64,000 bases of DNA, from positions 55,939 to 119,938 of the forward strand of contig NZ_LVWI01000038.1 of NCBI RefSeq assembly GCF_001909055.1, given 5' to 3'. This DNA is from Paenibacillus helianthi (GTDB lineage: Bacteria; Bacillota; Bacilli; Paenibacillales; Paenibacillaceae). The position numbers and the translations under genes were made by a program. The notes below the pieces were generated by a model. The model was not told the origin of the DNA. It did no database searches and was given only the letters and a program-made list of their open reading frames with translations. How positions within the stretch are numbered: the first letter of the stretch is position 1; every line of letters begins with the position of its first letter. Of the stretch, positions 35,401-42,536 are shown one piece after another.

Positions 35401-35709
35401 ATGGCCGGAAGCCGCATGTTCTCGGTGGTAGACGGGGAACTGGCCTTATCTTTTGCCCCGGCGCTTCCGGGCTGGCTGTTTGATGAGCAGGCGGAAGTAT
35501 CCTTCACTTTCCTGGGAAAGACGCGGGTGACCTATCACAATCCACGCCATCTGAACACCTTCGGTGAGGGAGGGGCTTCCATCCGGAGCCTGGCGTTGAC
35601 CTACCGTGACGGCACCGTGAGCCGGATCTCCGGTTCGCTGCTGCGCGGTACGGAGGCCGAGGCGCTGCGCCGGGGCGATATCATCGAAATCCGGGCGGTG
35701 CTGGAGTAA
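32470..35709 (+). CDS. Glycoside phosphorylase of the GH94/GH161 type
   Basis: A 1079-residue cytoplasmic protein. The first ~300 residues form a beta-sandwich (FVNRGQG-type, [20 protein letters not shown]). A long (alpha/alpha)6 barrel follows with [75 protein letters not shown] (WND holds the likely general acid Asp) and [32 protein letters not shown], a phosphate-site region. By size and motifs it fits clan GH-Q phosphorylases, closest in my judgement to GH161 beta-1,3-glucan phosphorylases known from Paenibacillus. GH94 cellobiose/laminaribiose phosphorylases are usually ~800. It is 40 nt after the GH30 gene and so in the same operon. Confidence 0.78.
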   Translation: [1079 protein letters not shown]

Positions 35710-35760
35710 CGGACCCACCCAGGCTTGAAAAACGGGCTGTAAACTTAGTTAAACTGCATT

Positions 35761-35825
35761 GAGCAGAAGCAATGAGCAGAAGCAATGAGTAGAAGTAGTG
35801 AGTAGAAGTAATGAGTAGAAGTAAT
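35761..35825 (+). repeat. Tandem repeat, 5 x 13 bp
   Basis: GAGCAGAAGCAAT (copies at 35761, 35774) and GAGTAGAAGTAAT-like units (35787, 35800, 35813) follow without gaps. Unit 13 is not a codon multiple and no gene covers it. Confidence 0.9.
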
Positions 35826-36018
35826 AAATGGTAGAAATACAGTAGTATGAGCAGTAACTATATAAGCTGAGTTTAAGAATGATTGCATGCTGAATGGTGA
35901 GATTCCTTGTAGACCAAGGGTTTCGCCATTACAGCAAGTTAGGCTCTTAAGTTTAATCTATATAGTTTCAGTAACTGGCTAGCAATAATGGTTAATACAA
36001 GGAACCGGCAGGAATCGC

Positions 36019-36062
36019 AAGGAACCTAAGGAACCTAAGGAACCTAAGGAACCTAAGGAACC
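36019..36062 (+). repeat. Tandem repeat, about 4.9 x 9 bp
   Basis: AAGGAACCT repeated from 36019 with exact units, ending in AAGGAACCG. Looser relatives (GGAACCGGCAGGAATCGC) precede it. Confidence 0.9.
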
Positions 36063-36099
36063 GCAAAGAACCACTGACGCCAGTGCTCCATTAGAAGAA

Positions 36100-36310
36100 C
36101 GGCTCCTTGTTCAATGGAGGATTCTAGGTGGAATTTCTACAACTAATTAGTCCAAATCAGCCGCACAGCAACGTTTAGTTGGATTTCCTCCACCTAATCC
36201 GGGCAGCATCGGCTATTTTCGCTCAAACTGTCCGGATTAAGTATCCTTTCTCCAACATACCATGATCTGCTAGTCGTTTCACTCAGGTTAGTGTTACTTT
36301 TTCCAATTAA
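36100..36310. repeat. Cluster of short imperfect inverted repeats (family 3)
   Basis: Repeated modules on a TTAGTTGGA/TCCACCTAA theme: AGGTGGAATTTCTACAACTAATTAG, TTTAGTTGGATTTCC-TCCACCTAATCC and TTTTTCCAATTAAG. The same words recur at 44155-44360. No convincing gene is present; the minus-strand frame 36194-36595 is probably chance. Confidence 0.55.
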
Positions 36311-36517
36311 GCAGGCTGGTAAGTAAGAGGCCATCATAGCAACTGAAGCAGCCTTAGCCACCAGCCACCACTGAATCCTAGAACGGCGAGGTGGCCAAGG
36401 CTCAGGGTGGACAGTGAAGGCGAAGAGAGGCTGAACAGGCCTCTCCTTGCCCCTCACTCCGCCTGATTTTCTATTTTCATTTGAACTTTGAAACCCACTT
36501 AAGGGTGAAGCAGCGGA

Positions 36518-36638
36518 GGGGAAGTTTGGAACTGGAGGAGCGCTAGCGCCCGCCTTTATGTCTGGATTTCTACCGCGAGCAGCGGTTTCAATCAAAGAAA
36601 TCCAAACATAACAGCGGCCGGAAGTCCAAACATTCCCC
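36518..36638 (+). repeat. Structured 121-bp dispersed element, copy A (family 1)
   Basis: Terminal arms GGGGAA-GTTTGGAACT (36518-36533) and AGTCCAAACATTCCCC (36623-36638) pair with one bulge. Inside are a small GAGCG/CGCCC-type hairpin, a 13-bp stem (36558-36570 with 36597-36609, one mismatch) and an inner CCGC-GAGCA-GCGG hairpin. It is 83 % identical to the minus-strand element at 58089-58208, with changes concentrated in, and compensated across, the stems. Confidence 0.8.
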
Positions 36639-36745
36639 GCAGTTGCGCCCGACCCTTAATCCAGGCTTCACCTTCAAATCATATAGCCGAAAAATCAGCC
36701 CCCAAATACGAAATCTGGACCCTTACAGCCCCATCCGAAAATCGA

Positions 36746-36778
36746 TACAATAAACACATGGAACTGTAAGCGCTTCAT
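36746..36778 (+). promoter_or_regulatory. Promoter -10 and cre-like site before the sugar ABC importer
   Basis: TACAAT at 36746-36751 is a possible -10 with only a poor -35 (TTACAG, 36723). TGTAAGCGCTTCAT at 36765-36778 matches the CcpA cre consensus TGWAARCGYTWNCW at all but one position, and sits just past the start point, where it would repress in the presence of preferred sugars. Confidence 0.65.
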
Positions 36779-36813
36779 ATAAATACAGACAGATAGATTT
36801 TGGAGGCCATAGG

Positions 36814-37803
36814 ATGGATAACAAAAGAAGCACCCAAGTAAATCAGGCGATGCAGCCGCTTCTTTCGCCAAAAATCGAAACCGGTTCAGGTCGAAAAAGC
36901 TCGCTTTGGAGGAGATTGCTGGTCCAGCGCCATTTACAGACAATGGCCCTGCTCGGCGTGGTCTGGATGATTATTTTCAACTACATTCCAATGTACGGGC
37001 TGATTATTTCCTTCAAGGATTACAACATTGTGAAATCCATAGCTGAAGCCCCCTGGGTGGGGTTGACGCATTTCCGGGAGTTCATGGATGACGAGGATCT
37101 GGTCAATGTCATCAAGAATACACTGGGCATCAGTTTGATCAAGCTGCTGATCGGTTTCCCGCTTCCGATTATTTTCGCTCTGTTTCTGAACGAGGTCCGT
37201 TCCTTAAGGTACAAAAAAACGATTCAGACCATTTCGTATCTGCCGCATTTTCTCTCCTGGGTGGTACTGGGCGGCATTCTGGCAACATGGCTTGCGGATG
37301 TGGGAATTGTGAACAACATTCTACTGTCGCTGCATCTGATTGATCAGCCGATTACCTATCTCGCCGAGCCCAGCTATTTCTGGACGATTATCATTTCCTC
37401 CGACATCTGGAAGGAGCTTGGCTGGTCCGCAATCATCTACCTGGCAGCCATCTCCGGGGTCTCTCCGGAAATGTATGAAGCAGCGACGATTGACGGAGCC
37501 GGACGATTCCAGAAAATGTGGTTTGTCACGCTGCCGGCGATTAAATCGACAATCAGCATTCTTTTCATCCTGGCAGTCAGCGGTGTGCTGAACTCCAACT
37601 TTGACCAGATTCTGGTGTTGCGCAATTCGCTCAATGACAGCGCCAGCAACGTAATCGACTATTACATCTACTATACAGGTATAGTCTCCAACCGCTTCTC
37701 CTACTCTGCGGCGGTCACCCTGATCAAGGCGGTCATTGCACTGATTCTACTGCTAATTGCCAATCAGGTATCCAAAAAAATCAACGATACGTCGCTGTTC
37801 TAG
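36814..37803 (+). CDS. Carbohydrate ABC transporter permease, LplB type
   Basis: A 329-residue six-helix permease of the LplB/YteP group (COG4209). IIFNYIPMYGLIISFKDYNIVKSI at the first helix and the EAA loop EMYEAATIDGAGRFQKMWFVTLPAIK are diagnostic. It pairs with the next gene. Start ATG 36814 with TTTTGGAGG. Its N-terminal codons contain a partial copy of the LacI operator (36874-36887). The ATPase is not encoded here; a shared MsmX-like ATPase elsewhere is usual. Confidence 0.93.
   Translation: MDNKRSTQVNQAMQPLLSPKIETGSGRKSSLWRRLLVQRHLQTMALLGVVWMIIFNYIPMYGLIISFKDYNIVKSIAEAPWVGLTHFREFMDDEDLVNVIKNTLGISLIKLLIGFPLPIIFALFLNEVRSLRYKKTIQTISYLPHFLSWVVLGGILATWLADVGIVNNILLSLHLIDQPITYLAEPSYFWTIIISSDIWKELGWSAIIYLAAISGVSPEMYEAATIDGAGRFQKMWFVTLPAIKSTISILFILAVSGVLNSNFDQILVLRNSLNDSASNVIDYYIYYTGIVSNRFSYSAAVTLIKAVIALILLLIANQVSKKINDTSLF
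36874..36887. promoter_or_regulatory. Partial LacI-type operator inside the permease gene
   Basis: ATCGAAACCGGTTC shares ATCGAAACCGGTT with the perfect operator at 31035-31058, lacking the final TCG half. It lies 60 nt inside the coding region, a roadblock position. Confidence 0.45.
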
Positions 37804-37821
37804 ACAAGGAGGACTTAACCA

Positions 37822-38712
37822 ATGTTTGCTCTCAAACGCAAGACGATGGGCGAAGCCCTATTCGATATCGTCAACAATCTGATTATGCTGTGTGTATGCT
37901 TCCTGACGCTCTACCCGATCTGGTACGTGCTGATCAATGCCTTCAATGATGGAAATGATGCGATGCTGGGCGGGATTTACTGGTGGCCGCGCATGTTCAG
38001 CCTGAAGAATTTCGACGCGGTGTTCGCGAGTCCAGGCATTATGCAGGCCATGGGAATTACGGTTGCCAAAACGGTGCTCGGCGTGCTGGTGCATGTGTTC
38101 TTCACGGCGATGGTAGCCTACGCGTTATCCCGCAAAGGGCTGATTGGCGGCAAATTGTATATCCTGCTGGGCACGATTACATTGTTCTTCAACGGTGGTC
38201 TCATCCCGACCTTTCTGCTGAACCGGGACCTGCATCTGCTGGATAACTTCATGGTCTACATCATTCCGGTGATGTTCAGCTTCTTCGATCTCATTATCTT
38301 CATGACCTTCTTCCGGGAAATTCCCGAGGGTCTTGAGGAGGCGGCACGGATAGACGGTGCCAACGACTGGTCCATCTTCCTGCGGGTCGTGCTTCCGGTA
38401 TCCATGCCAGTCATCGCCACGATTGCCCTCTTCCATGGTGTGTACCAGTGGAATGATTATTTTGCCGGGATCATCTATGTGAATAATCCGGACCTGCAGC
38501 CGATCCAGACTTACCTGTTCCGGGTGGTGGCGCAGTCCAGCTCCAGCCAGATGATGGTGGCCGTGCAGGGCAGCAGTGTTACCAAAAGCGTGACTTCCCA
38601 GTCTATCAAGCTGGCCACAATGGTGGTCACCACGCTGCCGATTGTGTTCGTCTATCCGTTCCTGCAGCGCTACTTCGTAAAGGGCATGATGATCGGTTCG
38701 ATCAAGGGCTAA
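37822..38712 (+). CDS. Carbohydrate ABC transporter permease, YtcP type
   Basis: A 296-residue partner permease of the CUT1 family (COG0395). FDIVNNLIMLCVCFLTLYPIWYVLINAFNDG leads into six helices, with the EAA loop EEAARIDGANDWSIFLRVVLPVSMPVIATIALF and the closing QRYFVKGMMIGSIKG typical of YtcP/LplC proteins. It starts 18 nt after the first permease with AAGGAGG. Confidence 0.94.
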   Translation: MFALKRKTMGEALFDIVNNLIMLCVCFLTLYPIWYVLINAFNDGNDAMLGGIYWWPRMFSLKNFDAVFASPGIMQAMGITVAKTVLGVLVHVFFTAMVAYALSRKGLIGGKLYILLGTITLFFNGGLIPTFLLNRDLHLLDNFMVYIIPVMFSFFDLIIFMTFFREIPEGLEEAARIDGANDWSIFLRVVLPVSMPVIATIALFHGVYQWNDYFAGIIYVNNPDLQPIQTYLFRVVAQSSSSQMMVAVQGSSVTKSVTSQSIKLATMVVTTLPIVFVYPFLQRYFVKGMMIGSIKG

Positions 38713-38841
38713 GGCTTGTCTTCAAGCCAACCCAACCCAAGCGATCAAGCCACAAAGGTAACTCCTCCGGCACCCGGCACATGATGGGTTATGGAGTTGA
38801 GCTTATAATTTACTACAATTTCAGAAAAGGGGTAAATAAGC

Positions 38842-40539
38842 ATGGGCATGAAACGCAAGCCGAAAGCAATGGTGCTGCTGCTCTTGGGGCTGATGCTGGC
38901 ATTCTCGGCAACAGGCTGTTCAAGTGGCAATAATGCCGGAAACAATGGCAAGGATAACGCGGGGGCTGCTACAAATGCGGCAGAGGCCACCAAAGCACCG
39001 GCAGAACCGGCGGCGTCAGCGGTCTCGGCGGATGAGCCGGGCTGGAAAAGCGACACCTCACCAATCACGTTCGACTGGTATCTGAATTTCGCCTGGTTTC
39101 CGAATAAATGGGGCGTAGACCCTACCTCCAAATATGTAACGAAAAAGACGGGTGTAAATATCAACTTCATTGTTCCCGCAGGGAATGAGAATGAGAAGCT
39201 CAACACCCTGATTGCTTCCGGCAAGCTGCCTGACTTCATTACACTGGGCTTCTGGGAAGATGCGGTCAAGACGATGATCGAGGGCAATCTGGTGCTTCCG
39301 CTAAACAAGCTGGCCGAAGAATATGACCCGTACTTCTTCAAGGTATCCGATGCCGACAAGCTAGGCTGGTACACACAACCGGACGGCAATGTATACGGCT
39401 ATCCTAACTCCTCCTCTTCACCTGCTGACTATAAAAAATACGGCAAAAACTATGTCTCCAACCAGACATTTGTCGTCCGCAAGGATATTTATGAAGCCAT
39501 CGGTAGCCCGGATATGCGCACACCGGAGGGCTTCCTGAATGCACTGAAGCTGGCGAAGGAGAAATACCCTGAGATTAACGGCCAGCCGATTATTCCGCTC
39601 GGTCTGCATGAGTTCACTGAGACTGGCAACGACTCGCTGGAAGGTTATATTCAGAACTTCCTGAACATCCCGTGGGAAAAGGACGGCAAGGTCTATGACC
39701 GTGAAACCGATCCTGAATATGTACGCTGGATGAAGACGCTCCGCCAGGCCAACCAGGACGGACTTTTGTCCAAGGACATTTTCATTGACAAGCGCGCTCA
39801 AATGGAAGAAAAGATTGCGCAAGGCCGCTATTTCGCCATGCTCTATCAACGTACCGACTTTGCTCCTCAGCTCGGTACCATCTATCAGAAGAATCCGGAA
39901 CAAACCTATATCGCTGTAGAAGGACCTGCGAACACCAAGATGGACCCTCCGGCACTGAACGGGCCGGGGATCTCGGGCTGGACAGTAACCCTGATCTCCA
40001 AGGATGTGAAGGATAAAGCCCGGGCGATTAAATTCCTCAGCTACCTGAACAGTGAAGAAGGCAACAAGGATCTTTTCCTGGGTGAAAAAGGGGTCAGCTA
40101 TGATACCATTGACGGTAAAGACCAATTTCTGCCGGAAGCCTTTGACTTAATGAATAAGGACCGTGCGGCCTTCGATAAGAAGTACGGATCTTCTTTCACC
40201 TTCTGGATGATGCAAAATACAAATATTACGGACCAATGGGCTCCAAAATCCGTTGAACCGTTCAAGCAGCTGGAAGACTGGACCCGCGGCAAAGCGGTTA
40301 ACACTTCCGAATTCCAGCAGATTGATCCTACGGGCAACTCGCCTGAAGGCATTATCGCCACCAAGCTCAAAAACCTTCGTGGCAAAACGCTGCCGAAGCT
40401 GTTGATGGCTTCCTCTGATGCGGAGTTCGATAAGCTCTGGAGTGAGTATCTGGCGAAGAAGGAAAAAGAAGGTCAGGCGACCTTTGACGCATACCGTCAG
40501 ACGAAATACGAAGAAAATAAGAAAAAGCTTGGAATGTAA
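38842..40539 (+). CDS. Extracellular sugar-binding lipoprotein (LipO-like)
   Basis: A 565-residue substrate-binding protein. MGMKRKPKAMVLLLLGLMLAFSATGC is a lipoprotein signal (lipobox SATGC, Cys26) and is followed by a Gly/Asn/Ala linker. The mature part (SPITFDWYLNFAWFPNKWGVDP; KLPDFITLGFW; EQTYIAVEGPANTKM; KFLSYLNSEEGNKDLFLGEKGVSYD) matches the large LipO/YtcQ binding proteins that serve LplB/YtcP permeases, often for oligosaccharides. It is the third gene of the importer operon and ends before a terminator. Confidence 0.93.
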   Translation: MGMKRKPKAMVLLLLGLMLAFSATGCSSGNNAGNNGKDNAGAATNAAEATKAPAEPAASAVSADEPGWKSDTSPITFDWYLNFAWFPNKWGVDPTSKYVTKKTGVNINFIVPAGNENEKLNTLIASGKLPDFITLGFWEDAVKTMIEGNLVLPLNKLAEEYDPYFFKVSDADKLGWYTQPDGNVYGYPNSSSSPADYKKYGKNYVSNQTFVVRKDIYEAIGSPDMRTPEGFLNALKLAKEKYPEINGQPIIPLGLHEFTETGNDSLEGYIQNFLNIPWEKDGKVYDRETDPEYVRWMKTLRQANQDGLLSKDIFIDKRAQMEEKIAQGRYFAMLYQRTDFAPQLGTIYQKNPEQTYIAVEGPANTKMDPPALNGPGISGWTVTLISKDVKDKARAIKFLSYLNSEEGNKDLFLGEKGVSYDTIDGKDQFLPEAFDLMNKDRAAFDKKYGSSFTFWMMQNTNITDQWAPKSVEPFKQLEDWTRGKAVNTSEFQQIDPTGNSPEGIIATKLKNLRGKTLPKLLMASSDAEFDKLWSEYLAKKEKEGQATFDAYRQTKYEENKKKLGM

Positions 40540-40552
40540 CTCACTATACTAC

Positions 40553-40590
40553 TGCCCAATTGCCCGCTGACTGCGGGCTTTTGGGTTATT
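40553..40590 (+). terminator. Terminator between binding protein and yesM-like gene
   Basis: CCCAATTGCCCGC pairs with GCGGGCTTTTGGG (core 40562-40567 with 40573-40578), followed by TTATTTT. It is likely a partial stop, separating transporter and regulator expression. Confidence 0.8.
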
Positions 40591-40640
40591 TTCTTCTAAT
40601 CTGCGGCCTTAGAGGCGAGGTGTACAGGATACAGGTGAAC

Positions 40641-42536
40641 ATGCACAAACGAACCGGGGCATTATGGAGCTCCTTCAGCTATTGGTGGGGACGAAGATCG
40701 CTGCAAAGCCGGCTGGTGGCGGCCTATATTTTTATTATTCTGGGTCCCTGCCTGCTGGTGTCCTTCTATTCCTATAGAGCAATCAATAATACGTATGTCC
40801 GCGATGCTGTGGACAAAAACAGCTATTTGCTACAAATGGAAAAGACGCATATCCTCAATCAGATCGAAGCCATGGAACGGGCCGCACAGATGGCTTATTC
40901 CGATAAGGTGATCCGGAATTATCTGCTCAATGAGAGCGATCCTTCACTCGGAGAACTGATTGATTTCAATACGACCACTTTTGTGAATTTGAACCGGATT
41001 CAATTCAATAATCCCAATATTGAGCATCTGCGGCTGTATTCGCGGAGCAAGGAGGTGCACGAGATCTGGCCGATTATTTTTCGGGAGGAACGGGTGTCCA
41101 TGGAGCCATGGTATCAGCAAGCATTGAAGCTGCAGGGGCAGGAGCTATGGTCTTTTCAGAAGAATGATCCGGATCCCATGCAGCGCTATACAGGCCAGGC
41201 ACCGGAGGGACAGCCCAAGGTTTCTTTGCTGAGGGAGATCAGTATTCCGGCCGGCCATCATGTCGGCATGATTCAGGTGGATATGCTGCTCAGCCGCTTC
41301 ACGCCGAAAACCTATACCGATGTGCGCGACAACCAGTCGCAGATGTTCATCACGGGGGATGGGCTGCAGCTGTTTACGCGGGCGGACAACTCTTTTGAGG
41401 AGGATAACCCAAAGCTGAACATAGCGATTACCGAACGCTTGCGGCAGTATGCGGAAACCGGGGAGTGGGATGTCCACTACAAGGAGAACGGTAACTCCTT
41501 TCTGCTGGTTCACACCCCGCTTACGCAGATTGGCGCTTCATTGCTGAATGTAGTGTCGATGGAGAATGTCATGAAGGATATTTCGCATACCCGGAATCTG
41601 ATTATCGGGCTCAATATTGGTTTTATTGTTCTGGTTACGGCTATTGCCTACGTGCTGAATGCCTTTATTCTGAAGAATCTGCGCCGCTTGACGGAGACGA
41701 TGAAACGGGTGCGCAGAGGGGAGGCGTACACGGGCATCAGCATCCGTGGAGGCGGGGAGGTCGGGGAACTGGCGCATCATTTCTCCAAGCTGATGAATAC
41801 AATCAATACACTGGTTGCCCAGGCCGTGAACAAGGAGGCACTCTCCAAAGAAGCGGAGCTGCGGACCCTGCATAACCAGATCGATGCCCATTTTCTCTAC
41901 AATACGCTGGAAAATATTAAAATGCTGGCAGAGATTGAGAATCAGCGGGGCATCTCCGATGCTCTGACCTCGCTCGGCGGCATGATGCGCTACAATTTCA
42001 AATGGTCCGGTGAATATGTGAAGCTGCGGGATGAAATCCGTCATATCGAGAATTACATCGAAGTGATGAATATCCGGTTTGAGCATCCCATCACGCTGGA
42101 GCTTTCGATTGCACCCTCCTATCTGGAGCTGGAGGTGCTGAAGATGTCCCTGCAGCCGATCGTGGAGAACAGCGTGAAGCATGCCTGGTCAGCCGGAGCG
42201 GAGGAGCTTCAAGACCGTTCCATCCGTATCCAGATTTCAGAGGCGGACGGGGAAATCCTCATTGCGATCCGCGATAACGGGTTTGGGCTGTCTCCGGAGC
42301 GGTTGACGGAGCTGCATACCTCGATTTATGCCAAGGAGGAGCCGGGTATGGCTGCTTCCGGGTCCGCAGCAGGCGGTTACAGAGGCGGCGGCATAGGACT
42401 GCGGAATGTGCACCAGCGGCTGCAGCTGTTCTACGGGGAAGCCTACGGGCTGGAAGTGAAGAGTCAAGCGGGGGAATGGACGACGGTGTTCATGACGCTG
42501 CCTAAAGTTCTTTTGACGGGGGATAGACAGATATGA
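40641..42536 (+). CDS. Sensor histidine kinase, YesM family
   Basis: A membrane kinase of about 631 residues. Helix 1 (YIFIILGPCLLVSFYSYRAI), an extracellular ~270-residue sensor, helix 2 (LIIGLNIGFIVLVTAIAYVLN), HAMP, then the His_kinase motif LHNQIDAHFLYNTLENIKMLAEIE and an ATPase domain (SLQPIVENSVKHAW; IRDNGFGLSPERL; GGGIGLRNVHQRLQLFYG). YesM/YesN pairs sense polysaccharide breakdown products and activate the neighbouring importer. ATG 40641 is chosen; GTG 40635 and 40620 are alternatives. The upstream frame start would lie inside the terminator. The stop overlaps the regulator's start by 4 nt. Confidence 0.9.
   Translation: MHKRTGALWSSFSYWWGRRSLQSRLVAAYIFIILGPCLLVSFYSYRAINNTYVRDAVDKNSYLLQMEKTHILNQIEAMERAAQMAYSDKVIRNYLLNESDPSLGELIDFNTTTFVNLNRIQFNNPNIEHLRLYSRSKEVHEIWPIIFREERVSMEPWYQQALKLQGQELWSFQKNDPDPMQRYTGQAPEGQPKVSLLREISIPAGHHVGMIQVDMLLSRFTPKTYTDVRDNQSQMFITGDGLQLFTRADNSFEEDNPKLNIAITERLRQYAETGEWDVHYKENGNSFLLVHTPLTQIGASLLNVVSMENVMKDISHTRNLIIGLNIGFIVLVTAIAYVLNAFILKNLRRLTETMKRVRRGEAYTGISIRGGGEVGELAHHFSKLMNTINTLVAQAVNKEALSKEAELRTLHNQIDAHFLYNTLENIKMLAEIENQRGISDALTSLGGMMRYNFKWSGEYVKLRDEIRHIENYIEVMNIRFEHPITLELSIAPSYLELEVLKMSLQPIVENSVKHAWSAGAEELQDRSIRIQISEADGEILIAIRDNGFGLSPERLTELHTSIYAKEEPGMAASGSAAGGYRGGGIGLRNVHQRLQLFYGEAYGLEVKSQAGEWTTVFMTLPKVLLTGDRQI

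Noticed and set aside
35761..36062. CRISPR-like short repeats
   Set aside because: The units are 13 and 9 bp, directly abutting, without spacers, and no cas genes are present.
36194..36595. 133-codon minus-strand open frame in the large intergenic gap
   Set aside because: It has no ribosome site, its composition is unlike the neighbouring genes, and it covers inverted-repeat modules and part of the folded repeat.
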